Assembly (NCBI GenBank): GCA_963575745.1
Contig: CAUYUJ010001290.1
Location: forward strand, 38,835-102,834
Source: Prorocentrum cordatum
Lineage: Eukaryota; Sar; Dinophyceae; Prorocentrales; Prorocentraceae
Length of the DNA stretch: 64,000 nt
Direction: 5' to 3'
The notes under the pieces are model-generated. The model saw nothing but the letters and a program-made list of their open reading frames with translations. It searched no databases and was not told where the DNA came from. Made by a program: the position numbers and the translations under genes. Shown piece after piece: positions 1-11,306 of the stretch. Within the stretch, counting starts at the first letter, position 1. Each line of letters opens with the position of its first letter.

Positions 1-1437
1 AGGAATCGATTCGGAGACATCAGACGCGTCCGCCTGTCGCATTCAGAGGTCTGAACTCGGTCTGATACTCGAGCGTTTGCCAAACTATTTGTTTTGTTCG
101 AGTCATCTTGAGAGGTGCTATCGATTTACGCACGTAACTCGGGCTGTAGGAGAGCTACAGAGCTCGTACAGAAGACAATCCAGAAGCATCGGGGGCGTTC
201 GGCTGTTGCATCGAGAGGTGTGAAATCGCTTGGACTGAAAAACTATTCCTTCTCTGCTTTTCGACATTATATATTGTCAGGAAGCTCTACGAGTCAGCCG
301 GCGGTAAGAAAGGTTGACGGTTTACCGCCGGCGCCCAGTTGGCCGACCCGACCAGAAGAGACAATGTGATAACTTTGGGTCGGTTTTGCTAATATTTGAA
401 AGATATTTGGCAATTCATGTTGAGAACCGGTATTTTTCCTACGTTTAGTGTATTTTGCCGCGTCTGCCAGGAAAAAATCGGTCTGTAGATGGAACATCAT
501 TATAAAAACACTGTGCGAGTCATCCTGACACGCGTTAACGGTTTCCGGTACTTAACTCGATATTTACGACATCTACAGAGCTCACACTTAGAAACCTATT
601 GGGAAGAGTCAGGCGCGTTCGTGTGTTGCATCCAGAGGTCTGAACTCGGTTTTACAATCGAGCTAGGTCCGCAAAACTGTTTGTATCGTTCGAGTCATTT
701 GATAAGTCCTTTCGGTTTCCCATACAAAACTGAAGATAAAGAAAAGCTACAGAGCTCGTACGCATACACCGATCCAGTATCACTCGGCGCGTTCTTCTCG
801 CATCGAGAGGTCTCAACTCGGTCTGGTACTCGAGCTTGTTCCACGAAACGAAGATACGGAATGACAAAACGTATTTTTCGAGCTTTTTTCATGCTTGAGA
901 AAGCTTTTTCGTGTGCCCTGAGCAGCGCCGCGCGAACAGAGAGCTCTACGAGGCTCCCGGAGGTTACCTGGTTGACGGTTTACCGCCGGATCCCAGTTCC
1001 GGGGCGCTGGAGAGCTAGTTGGCAAGACAAATCTCGACGGAACTTTTGCTGACTTTTGCTCGGTTGAAAATTTTGTTCTCGAATTTCAATCATTCGTTAG
1101 AGCTCTAGTAATTTTTCCCGTGATATTCGATCTCATTCCCGCTCGCCATGTTAATCTCAGCTTGATCGGGTAGATATTACTGCCAAAAACCACACGGGCG
1201 GGATCGGCCATTTGGGGTCATCTTGGCACGTGTCGTCGGTTTTCTATACTTAACTCGGGCTGTAGGATAGCTAGAGAGCTGATGCTGACAGAAATCGATT
1301 GAGAATCATCAGGTGCATTCGTCTGTTGCATCCAGAGGTCTGAACTCGGTTTGCTGCCCGAGCTCGGTCCGCGGAACTATTCGTATTGTCCGAGTCATCT
1401 TGAGAGGTGCTGTCGGTTTTCTGAACTTAACTCGGGC
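1..1437. repeat. Repeat mosaic: E tandem units, hairpins and start of a G composite
   Basis: No gene is seen. Recognisable pieces are several partial 175-185-bp E units (marker words 'ctgaactcggtctg', 'gagctacagagct', 'catcaggcgcgttcgtctg') at about 1-240, 500-860 and 1,220-1,437. H hairpins lie at 298-331 and 957-989, and the head of a G composite (ggcaagacaaatctcgacgg...) lies at about 1,020-1,220. Short reading frames in this stretch carry no recognisable domain and follow the repeat units. Confidence 0.8.
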
Positions 1438-3999
1438 TGTAGGGGGGCTACAGGGCTGGTAATTGCAGAAACCAATTCGGAGACATGAGGCGCGTCCGTC
1501 TGTCGCATGCAGAGGTCTGAACTCGGTCTGCTACGCGAGCTAGGTCCGCAAAACTATTCGTATTGCTCGGGTCATGTCGACAGGGACTGTCCGTTTTCTG
1601 TACTTCACTCGAGCTCTAGGGGCGCTGCATAGCTGATACGCACAGAAACCGATACAGAATAATCAGGCGCGTTCGTCTGTTGCATCCAGAGGTCTGAACT
1701 CGGTTTGCTACTCGAGCTAGGTCCGCGAAGCTATTCGTATTGTTCGAGTCGCCTTGAGAGGTGCTGTAGGTTTTCCCACGTAACTCGGGCTGTGGGAGAT
1801 CTAGAGAGCTCATACGCACAGAAACTGATTCGGTATTCTCAGGCGTGTTCGTCTGTTGCATCCAGAGGTCTGATCTTGGTTTGCTACTCAGGCAATCAGC
1901 GCTCGGGCTGAAAGACTATTAATTCTCTGCTGATTCTGTGGACATAATGTATGGTCAGGAAGCTTTACGAGTCCCCCGGCGGTAAGAAAGGTTGACGGTT
2001 TACCGCCGGCGCCCAGTTGGCCAACCCGGCCCGGGCGGACAATGTGATGACCTGGGGGCGGTTTACCTCGTAGAGCTTTTCGGCATCGATGAGCTAGAGG
2101 AATTCCGGCGCGGGGTGGAGCTAGTTGGCCGACCCGGCCTGAAGAGACAAAGTGGTGACTTTGGGTCGGTTTTGCTAAGATTTGAAGATATTTGACAATT
2201 CATTTTAAGAAACCAGATTTTTCTCACGTGTAGTGGGTTATGCCTCGGCTGCCAGTCAAATTCTCAGGTCGGTAGCTGCAATATTACTATCAAAAGACTT
2301 GCAGGAACCGGCTTGGGATGAAAACCGAAAAATCGGGATTTTTCGAATTTTTCTGCTCTCGCTTCAGAAGCTTCCTTCATGTGTTCCGAGGAGCGCTGTG
2401 CAACAAAAGAGCTCTACGAGGTGCCCGGCGGTAACCTGGTTGACGGTGTACCGCCGGTTCCCAGTTTTGAATATTTCGAGAGATTTTGAAATTTGTTTTG
2501 GGAACCATTATTTTTGTAACGTAGAGTGGGTTCTGCCGCGTTCGCCTGTCGGATTTTTCAGGCTAGTAGCTGGAATATTGCTATTGAAAAACGTGGAGGA
2601 ACAATGGGCTGTAGGAATGTATTTTGCGAATGATACTAGAATATGTTTGATTTTCTAAGCTCATGTCTGCTTGAATTTACTCGTCGGGATCTAAACAGAA
2701 TTCCGTGATCCCAGAGCCTGTAGGGGGGCTACAGGGCTGGTAATTGCAGAAACCAATTCGGAGACATGAGGCGCGTCCGTCTGTCGCATGCAGAGGTCTG
2801 AACTCGGTCTGCTACGCGAGCTAGGTCCGCAAAACTATTCGTATTGCTCGGGTCATGTCGACAGGGACTGTCCGTTTTCTGTACTTCACTCGAACTCTAG
2901 GGGCGCTGCATAGCTGATACGCACAGAAGCCGATACAGAATAATCAGGCGCGTTCGTCTGTTGCATCCAGAGGTCTGAACTCGGTCTGCTACTCGAGCTA
3001 GGTCCGCGAAGCTATTCGTATTGTTCGAGTCGCCTTGAGAGGTGCTGTAGGTTTTCGCACGTAACTCGGGCTGTGGGAGATCTAGAGAGCTCATACGCAC
3101 AGAAACTGATTCGGTATTCTCAGGCGTGTTCGTCTGTTGCATCCAGAGGTCTGATCTTGGTTTGCTACTCAGGCAATCAGCGCTCGGGCTGAAAGACTAT
3201 TAATTCTCTGCTGATTCTGTGGACATAATGTATGGTCAGGAAGCTTTACGAGTCCCCCGGCGGTAAGAAAGGTTGACGGTTTACCGCCGGCGCACAGTTG
3301 GCCAACCCGGCCCGGGCGGACAATGTGATGACCTGGGGGCGGTTTACCTCGTAGAGCTTTTCGGCATCGATGAGCTAGAGGAATTCCGGCGCGGGGTGGA
3401 GCTAGTTGGCCGACCCGGCCTGAAGAGACAAAGTGGTGACTTTGGGTCGGTTTTGCTAAGATTTGAAGATATTTGACAATTCATTTTAAGAAACCAGATT
3501 TTTCTCACGTGTAGTGGGTTATGCCTCGGCTGCCAGTCAAATTCTCAGGTCGGTAGCTGCAGTATTACCATCAAAAGACTTGCAGGAACCGGCTTGGGAT
3601 GAAAACCGAAAAATCGGTATTTTTCGAATTTTTCTGCTCTCGCTTCAGAAGCTTCCTTCATGTGTTCCGAGGAGCGCTGTGCAACAAAAGAGCTCTACGA
3701 GGTGCCCGGCGGTAACCTGGTTGACGGTTTACCGCCGGTTCCCAGTTTTGAATATTTCGAGAGATTTTGAAATTTGTTTTGGGAACCATTATTTTTGTAA
3801 CGTAGAGTGGGTTCTGCCGCGTTCGCCTGTCGGATTTTTCAGGCTAGTAGCTGGAATATTGCTATTGAAAAACGTGGAGGAACAATGGGCTGTAGGAATG
3901 TATTTTGCGAATGATAATAGAATATGTTTGATTTTCTAAGCTCATGTCTGCTTGAATTTACTCGTCGGGATCTAAACAGAATTCCGTGATCCCAGAGCT
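1438..3999. repeat. Tandem duplication, two copies of a 1,281-bp segment
   Basis: The segment at 1,438-2,718 is repeated at 2,719-3,999 with an offset of exactly 1,281 bases and only scattered single-base differences (for example cgcccagt versus cgcacagt near 2,010/3,291). Each copy holds E units, two H hairpins (1,976-2,009 and 2,425-2,457; 3,257-3,290 and 3,706-3,738), one A module and a D module. The join lies where 'gggctgtagggggg' and 'agagcctgtagggggg' share a short word, which suggests unequal exchange or replication slippage. The near identity points to a recent event or to an assembly duplication. Confidence 0.9.
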
Positions 4000-4542
4000 C
4001 TGCAAGGCGCCCGGCGGTAACCTGGTTGACGGTTTACCGCCGGCTCCCATTCCGAAGCGCTGGAGAGCTAGTTGGCAAGAAAAATCTCGACGGACCTTTT
4101 GATGACTTTTGGTCGGTTGAAAATACCTCGTAGAGCTCTGCGTCATCGATGAGCTAGAGGAATTCCGGCGCTGGGTGGAGCTAGTACCTCGTAGAGCTCT
4201 TCGGCATCGATGAGCTAGAGAAATTCGGGCGCGGGGTGGAGCTAGTTGGTCGACCCGACCAGAAAGGGCAAAGTGATAACTTTTGGTTGGTTTTGCAAAT
4301 ATTTGAAAGATAGTTGACCATTTTATTGAGAAGGCATATTTTTCGCACCTGTAAACGACTATGAGGGCCTCTGCGTCTTAATATGAGCTCTGTAGGCGCA
4401 CATTTACTATGGAAACACTTGGCGGAACCATCTTTGTTGACATGAACAAATGCAATGTTCAATTTCTTGAGAAATGCCTCCAGAAGCTTTCTCTTTCGAC
4501 TCTGAGCACTCTCACGCGTGGAAGGAGCTGTGCGAGGTTCCC
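4000..4542. repeat. Repeat mosaic: hairpin, two A modules, D module
   Basis: This stretch holds an H hairpin at 4,011-4,043, two head-to-tail A modules (acctcgtagagctct... ending ggagctagt) at about 4,126-4,245, and a second-subtype D module to 4,542. The D module should end in an intact hairpin but is interrupted after 'gaggttccc' by a retroelement tail. No gene is seen. Confidence 0.75.
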
Positions 4543-4864
4543 AGCTTTGATTGTGCTCGCTGATTTTCACTTTGTTTCACTTTCTCACCTGCATTCTGAC
4601 TTTTAATCTCTTGTACATCCTCAGTGGTGTTGAGACGGTAATCGCTGTATAATTCAGTGGTTACTGTATGGTCTCTCACTGCTTCTATTCCTCTTTACAT
4701 TTTTAGTTGTTTTCGCGTATACTTGCAGTCTTGTGCATATCTGTACAGCTTCGCTGTTGATGCACGTCTGCTTTAATCTTAGCAGCTTCGCTGCTTAGGT
4801 TCTTTGTGTTTAGGCCTGCTCCCATGGGAGCTCGAACCGGCCTTCGCAAAAGACGCAAAAGACA
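4543..4864 (+). mobile_element. 3' end fragment of a non-LTR retrotransposon (element 3 family)
   Basis: This is untranslatable sequence whose last ~130 bases match the tail of element 3 (36,900-37,050). Shared words are 'cagcttcgctg' repeated two or three times, 'tttaatctt', 'ggcctgctc' and 'gagctcgaa'. The tail ends in the short tandem repeat cgcaaaagacgcaaaagac. Its 5' side breaks a D module after 'gaggttccc' and its 3' side runs straight into the second half of an H hairpin (aggttgacggttcaccgccgg). It is therefore a severely 5'-truncated insertion at the usual hairpin site, with no coding part left. Confidence 0.7.
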
Positions 4865-7800
4865 AGGTTGACGGTTCACCGCCGGCGCAAGTTGGCCCAC
4901 CCGGCCGGGGCGGACAAATTGGTGACTTTTGGTCGGTTCTCCGAAAATTTCAAAGATATTTAACCATTTACTTTGAGAAAGCAGATTTTTGCGCCAAGCA
5001 TTGGCATATAAACTCCTCTCTGACAGCAGCTCAGCTCTTCCGATGTATTTCCTTCTGAGTTGACTTCCGGGAACCAGGGGAATATGAACAGCGAACAAAT
5101 CGAAAATGAAAATTTTGGAAAAATCTTCATTTTATGACTCTACTTCGATTCTGAGCATTCTTAACAGCGTGAGGAGCTCTACGAGGTTTCCGGCAATAGA
5201 GCTCTTCGGCATCGATGAGCTAGAGGAATTCCGGCGCGGGGTGGAGCTAGTTGGCCAAACCGGCCCGGGCGGACAATGTGATGATCTGCGGTCGGTTTTT
5301 CGAATATTCCGAGAGATTTTGAAATTTGTTTTAGAAACCAGTGTTTTTGTAACGTAGAGTGGGTTGTGCCGCGTTCGTCTGTCAAATTCTTAGGTTCGTA
5401 GCTGGAATATAATTATCAAAAAATGTTGAGGAACAGTGGGCTGTAGAAATGCATTTTTCGAATGATTATTGAACATATTCGATGTTCTACGCTCATTTCT
5501 GATCGAACTTGCTTGTCGAACCTAAACAGAATTCCGCGATCCCAGAGCTCTACAAGGGTCCCGGCGGTAACCTGGTTGACGGTTTACCGCCGTCATTCGG
5601 GCTGTAGGAGAGCTGAGCTCGTAAAGAAGACGATCCAGAAGCATCGGGGGCGTTTGGCTGTTGCATCGAGAGGTTTGAAATACCTCCTAGAGCTCTTCGT
5701 CATCGATGAGCTAGAGGAATTCCGGCGCGGGATGGAGCTAGTTGGTCGACCCGCCCAGAAAAGAGGATGTGACAACTTTGGTGGGTTTTTTCGAAGATTT
5801 GAAAGACATTTGACAATTCATTTTGAGGAACCAGATTTTATGCACCTGTAGACGTCTGTGAGAGCCTCTGCGTCTTAATATGAGCTCGGTAGGCGCATTT
5901 TTACTATTAAAACAATTGGCGCAACTAACTGCGTATCTATCTGAAAAAATGAACGTTCAATTTTCCGAGAAATGCTTCCAGAAGCTCTCTCATTCGACTC
6001 TGAGCACTCTTACGCGTGGAAGGAGCTCTACGAGGTTGCCGGTGGTGACCAGGTACGGTTCACCGCCGGTGCCAGTCGCTTGGGCTGAAAAACTATCGTT
6101 CTCTGCAATTTTCTTTTCGACATTATATGTCAGGAAGCTCTGCGAGTTCCCCGGCGGTGAGAAAGGTTGAGGGTTTACCGCCGGCGCCCAGTGCTTTCTG
6201 CTCTCCGGTTTTTTGACGCTACCAAGTTTCTCGTCCGAAAGGTTCTTCGCTCTCGTGTTTTGGACGCTACCAAGTTTTCCGTCCCAGAGGTTCTTCGGTC
6301 TCCGGGTTTCGACGCCATCAAGTACCTCGTAGAGCTCTTCGTTATCGATGAGCCAGAGAAATTCCGGCGCGGGATGGAGCTAGTTGGTGGACCCGGCCAG
6401 AAAAGAATATGTGACAACTTTGGGTCGGTTTTGCTAAGATTTGAAAGATATTTGACAATTCATTTTAAGAAAGCAGATTTTTCGCACCTGTAGACGACTA
6501 TGAGAGCCTCTGCGTCATAATATGAGCTCTGTAGGCGCACATTTACTATGAAAACACTTGGCGAAACCAACTTCACGTCGACATGAAAAATGTGAATATT
6601 GTTTTTTTTCGAGAAATGCTTCCAGAAGCTCTCTCTTTCGATTCTGAGCAATATGATCCGTGCAAGGAGCTCTACGACGTTTCCGGCGGTGACCAGGTTG
6701 ACAGTTCACCGCCGGCGCCAGCTAAAATAGCTCGTAGAGCTCTTCGGCATCGATGAGCTAGAGGAATTCCGGCGCGGGGTGGAGCTAGTTGGTCGACCCG
6801 ACCAGAAAGGATCAAGTGGTAACTTTCGCTCAGTACCTCGTAGAGCTCTGAATTCCGGCGCGGGGTGGAGCTAGTTGGCAGACCCGACGTTAAGAGACAA
6901 TGTGGTGACCTGGGATCGGTTTTGCTAAGATTTGAAAGATATTTGACCATTCATTTTGGGAAACCAGATTTTTTGCACCTGTTGTGGGTTATGCCGCGTC
7001 TGCCAGTGAAATTCTCAGGTCAGTAGGTGCAGTATTACTATCAAAGCGCATGGAGGAACCGACGTTGGATAAAAACAGAAGATTTTTTTTTTGTGGTTTG
7101 AGTTTTTCCTTTCTCGCTCAAGAAGCTTTCTTCCTGTGTTCCGACGATCGCCGTGCAAGAAAAGAGCTCTGCAAGGTTCCCGGCGGTAACCAGGTTGACA
7201 GTTTATCGCCGTCTCCCTGGTTCTGCTGAGATTTCAACGATATTTGCAATTCTATCTCAGAAAGCAGATTTTGACGCGTAGCATTATCTGAACTTTCTTC
7301 TCACAGCAGCTCAGCGTTCTAGCGGGAACCGAAAATTAGCGGGAACCGACATCTGAGGGCATCGAAAAATTGAAAGTTGTTTTTTTCGAGAAACGCCCCG
7401 AGAAACTGTCTGCTTCGATTCTGAGCACTTTTGTGCCTGAAAGGAGCTTTAGGAGGTTTCCGGCGGTGCCCAGGTTGACGGTTCACCGCTGGCGCCAGTT
7501 TGAAAGATATTCGACAATACCTCGTAGAGCTCTTCGTTATAGATGAGCTAGAGGTATTCCGGTGCAGGGTGGAGCTAGTGGTCGACCCGGCCAGAAAAGG
7601 AGATGTGTGACTTTGGGTCGGTTTTGCTAGGATTTCAAAGATATTTGACAATCCATTTTAAGAAAGCAGATTGTTCGCACCTGTAGACGACTATGAGAGC
7701 CTCTGCGTCTCAATATGAGCTCTGAAGGCCCACTTTTAATATCAACACATTTGGCAGAACCAACTTCACGTCGACTTGAAAAAATATGATTTCTGTTTTT

Positions 7801-9419
7801 TTCGAGAAATGCTTCCAGAAGCTCCCTCTTTCGATTCTGAGCAATCCTACGCGTGCAAGGAGCTCTACGAGGTTCGTGGCGGTGACCAGGTTGACGGTTA
7901 ATCGCGGGCGCCAGCTTATTTTGAAAAAACAGATTTTTACGCGGAGCATTGGCATATAAAGTTTTACTATCGGAAAATTAGGAGCAACCGACATCTAGTT
8001 CACAACCAAAAAAATAGAAATTCGACGTTTTTCTAGAAATGCTTCAAGAAACTGTCTGCTTCGAATCTATGCACTCTTACGCGTGCAAAGAGCTCTACGA
8101 GGTTTCCGGCTGTGACCAGGTTGACGGTTCTCCGCCGGCCCCAGTGTTGCTTTCGCTCTCCAGTCTCCCGGGTTTTTGACGCTACCAAGTCCACCCGGCC
8201 ATAAAGGACGATTTGACAACTTTGGGTCGGTTTGCTAAGATTTGAAAGATATTTGGCCATTTATTTCAGAAAGCAGATTTTTCGCACCTGTAGTGGGTTA
8301 TGCCGCATCTGCTTGTCAAAGTCTCAGGTCCGTAGGTGCAGTATTACTATTAAAACACTTGGCGGAACCGTCTTTGGATAAAACCATAAAATCTTTTGGG
8401 TCTTGCTCCTAAGATTAATTCCGGGCGCTGGAGAGCTAGTACCTCGTAGAGCTCTTCGGCATCGATGAGCTAGAGGAATTCCGGCGTGGGGTGGAGCTAG
8501 TAACTCGTAGAGCTTCCCTTAGCTAGTTGCTGGGAGCTTAAGAGTAATTTCGGGGCGCTGGAGAGCTAGCTGGCAAGAAAAATCTCGACGGACCTTTTGC
8601 TGACTTTTGGTCGGTTCGAAATTATGTTCTCGAAATTCCTCAATTCGTTTGAGCTCTAGTATTTTTTCTCATGATGGTCAAATATATTTCAAATAGCAGC
8701 AGAACCTTCCCAAAGTTGCCTTATTGTCTCTTCTGGTCGGGTCGACCAACTAGCTCCACCCCGCGCCGGAATTTCTCTAGCTCATCGATGCGGAAGAGCT
8801 CTACGAGGTACTTTGCGGCCGGTTCCCTGTACTTAATTTGAGATTCAGGAGAGCTACAGAGCTGATGCTTACAGAAACCGATGCATAATCATCAGGTTCG
8901 TTCGTCTGTTGCATGCAGGTCTGAACTCGGTCTTCTACTCGAGCTGGGCCGGCAAAATTATTTGTATTCTTCGAGCGATTTCAACAAGTGCTGTGGGTTG
9001 TCTGTACTTAACTCAAGATTTAGAGGAGCTACATAATTGGTATGCACATAAACCGATGCATTATCACCAGGCGCGTTTGTCTGTTGCATCGAGAGGTCTG
9101 AACTCGGTCTGCTACTCGAGCTAGGCGACTCTATTCGTATTTCTCAAGTTCTCTTTACAGGCGCTGTTGGTACTATATACTTAACTCGAGCTGTAGGTGA
9201 GCTAGCGAGCTGACACGTACAGAAACCGATTCAGAATCATCAGGCGCGTTCGGCTGAAGCATCTAGAGCTCTGAGCAGATTCCACTGCTCTCCAGCGCCC
9301 CAGAATATCTCTTAAGCTTCCAGCAACTAGCTAAGGGAAGCTCTACGAGGTACACTTGAAGTAACGAACTTGAGATCAGGTTTTTTGTTGGGGGAGTTTC
9401 CAGCCGGCGTTGAGACAGC
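4865..9419. repeat. Repeat mosaic of D, A, H, F and E modules
   Basis: No gene is seen. After the half hairpin left by the previous insertion (4,865-4,887) come repeated D modules of two subtypes. H hairpins lie at 5,561-5,592, 6,039-6,069, 6,151-6,184, 6,683-6,715, 7,179-7,211, 7,460-7,492, 7,876-7,907 and 8,106-8,138. A modules lie near 5,688, 6,322, 6,727, 6,834, 7,519 and 8,440, with one reversed at about 8,750-8,815. A piece of F (ggttttttgacgctaccaagt) lies near 6,206-6,320, a G head at about 8,570-8,690, and E units at about 8,820-9,260. Modules are often joined exactly at the words cccagt or agctagt. Confidence 0.75.
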
Positions 9420-9778
9420 TTTCGGCCGTGGCCGTGGCGCCGTGGCTGTGGCCGTGGCCGTGGCCGTGGCCGTGGCCGTGGCCGTGGCCATGCCGTGGCC
9501 GTGGCCGTGGGGCCGTGGCCGTGGGGCCGTGGCCGTGGCCGTGGCCGTGGCCGTGGCTGTGGCTGTGGCCGTGGCCGTGGTCGTGGTCGTGGTTGTGGCC
9601 GTGGCCGTGGTCGTGGCCGTGGCCGTGGCCGTGGCCGTGGTCGTGGCCATGGCCGTGGCCGAGGCCGTGGCCGTGGCCGTGGCCATGGCCGTGGCCGTGG
9701 CCGTGGCCGTGGCCAAGTGGTCGTGGTCGTGTCCGTGGCCGTGGCCGTGGCCGTGGCCGCGGCCGTGGCCGGCGGGAA
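9420..9778. repeat. GTGGCC hexamer minisatellite
   Basis: About 360 bases are built almost wholly of the hexamer gtggcc and one-base variants (gtggtc, gtggct). Because the unit is a multiple of three, several frames on both strands stay open and translate to simple dipeptide runs. These are not genes. Confidence 0.95.
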
Positions 9779-9892
9779 GAGCAGGGGGGGCGGGGCGCGC
9801 AGGGGCGGCAGGGTGGCGGGGGCGGAGGAGCGCTGACCAGTGTGGGGATGGGTGTGCAAGTGCGACGTCGCCAGTGTGTCCGTGTCTGTGGA

Positions 9893-9893
9893 T

Positions 9894-9957
<64 letters not shown>

Positions 9958-10186
9958 TGTGTGTGTGTGTGTGTGTGCGTGTGCGTGTGCGTGTCTGGCA
10001 GGTGGTGTGTGTGAGCGCGCGTGTGCGTGTGTGTGTGTGTGTGGCTGTGTCTGCGTTTGTCTTTTGTGTGTGTGTGTGTGCGTGCGTGTGTGTGTGTGTG
10101 TGTGTGGTGTATGTGTGTGTGTGTGTGTTGTGTGTGTGTGTGTGTGTGTGCGTGTGCGTTTGTGCGTGTGTGCGCGCGCGGTGCAG
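9893..10186. repeat. (GT)n microsatellite
   Basis: This is a nearly pure GT tract, interrupted by short ggcaggtggtg-type islands. It yields long Cys-Val or His-Thr frames that are artefacts. Alternating purine-pyrimidine DNA of this length could adopt Z-form. Confidence 0.95.
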
Positions 10187-10440
10187 GCGCCGCCCGCGCC
10201 CTCCCCTTCCCCCCCTCCCCATCCCTCCCCCCCAGCGCTCCGCGAGGGCGGAGTGGTTGGAGTGGAGGGAGGGCCGGCCCCGACATGGGGCGGTGCCTAG
10301 CGCCGGCGGGAAGGGGGGGGGGAAGGGGGGGGGGCGGGGTGCGCGGGGGCGCGAGGATTTCGCGGGGGAATGAGAGCGCTGAGCAGCGGGGGGTCTTTGT
10401 GAGTGCGTAGGCGTCGGTCCGTCTGTATCTGTAGATGTTT
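10187..10440. other. GC-rich spacer between two GT tracts
   Basis: Contains C-rich and G-rich runs (ccccttcccccc at about 10,203; gggggggggaagggggggggcgg near 10,313). No gene or recognisable repeat module is seen. Confidence 0.6.
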
Positions 10441-10579
10441 TCGTTTGTGTGTGTGTGTGTGTGTGTCTGCAGGTGTGTGTGTGTGTGCGTGTGTGTGGCC
10501 GCGTCTGTGTGTGTGTGTGTGCGTGTGCGTGCGGGTGTGTCTGTGTCTGTGTCTGTGTTCGTGTCTGTATGCGCGCGCG

Positions 10580-10611
<32 letters not shown>

Positions 10612-10700
10612 ATTTTTTTGTTGGTGCGTGTGTGTGTGTGTGTTTGTGTGCGTGTGTGTGTGTGTGTGTGAATGCGTGTGTGTGTGTGCGTGAGGGAGTG
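10441..10700. repeat. (GT)n microsatellite, second tract
   Basis: GT repeat broken by short variant blocks (ctgcag, ggccgcgtct, gatttttttgttgg). It is open in several frames only because of its composition. Confidence 0.95.
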
Positions 10701-11306
10701 CCCGCGCGCGAGTGAGCGCGCGTGGTTGTGAGTGCCCGCGCGCGTGAGATTGTGTATATATTCGCGTGCGCGCGCATGTGCATGCTCGCGCTCGTGCCCG
10801 GTGCGTTGCCGCGCCTGCTGACGTCGATCGTATTTTCGCATACTTGTCCATCTGTACATGTCTACATGCATGTTCGCTGCCGCGGCAGCATCGCTCTCGC
10901 GCGCTGAAAGACGCACTGAAACTCATACATGTATGTGTGCATCTTATTATTGGATTTTTTTTCACCGTGCGCACTCCAGAGATACGCGTGGACTTATGAC
11001 TTAGATCCAGTTGGCCGACCCGGCCCCGACGGACAATGTGTGAACTTTGGGCCCGTTGGGTAAACATTGTGAGATATTTGAACATTCGTTTCAAGAAACG
11101 GTATTGTTCGCACCTGTAGTGAGTTATGTCGCGTCTGCCAGTGCAAATCTCAGGTCTGTAGCTGCAGTATTACTATGAAAACACTTGGGGGAACCGACTT
11201 TAGATGAAAACAAGAAAAATGTATTTTTCGAGTTTTGAGCGAACGCTTGATGAAGCTCTTTATATGTGTTCGAGCAGCGCCGCGTAAGGAAGAGAGCACT
11301 ACGAGG
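10701..11306. repeat. GC-rich spacer followed by a D module
   Basis: 10,701-10,985 is CG/GC-alternating sequence with no recognisable gene. From about 11,005 a D module begins (ttggccgacccggcc...aatgtgtgaactttggg) and runs to 'gaggctcccggcg' at 11,306, where the expected H hairpin is cut off by the insertion of a retroelement fragment. Confidence 0.65.

Noticed and set aside
1438..8600. Helitron ends (modules ending CTAGT)
   Set aside because: CTAGT is present, but there is no consistent 5' TC start, no hairpin at a fixed distance before CTAGT and no helicase gene.
9263..10916. Long His/Thr-rich and Val/Cys-rich open frames on both strands
   Set aside because: They are translations of GTGGCC and GT repeats, are open in several frames at once, and show no domain.
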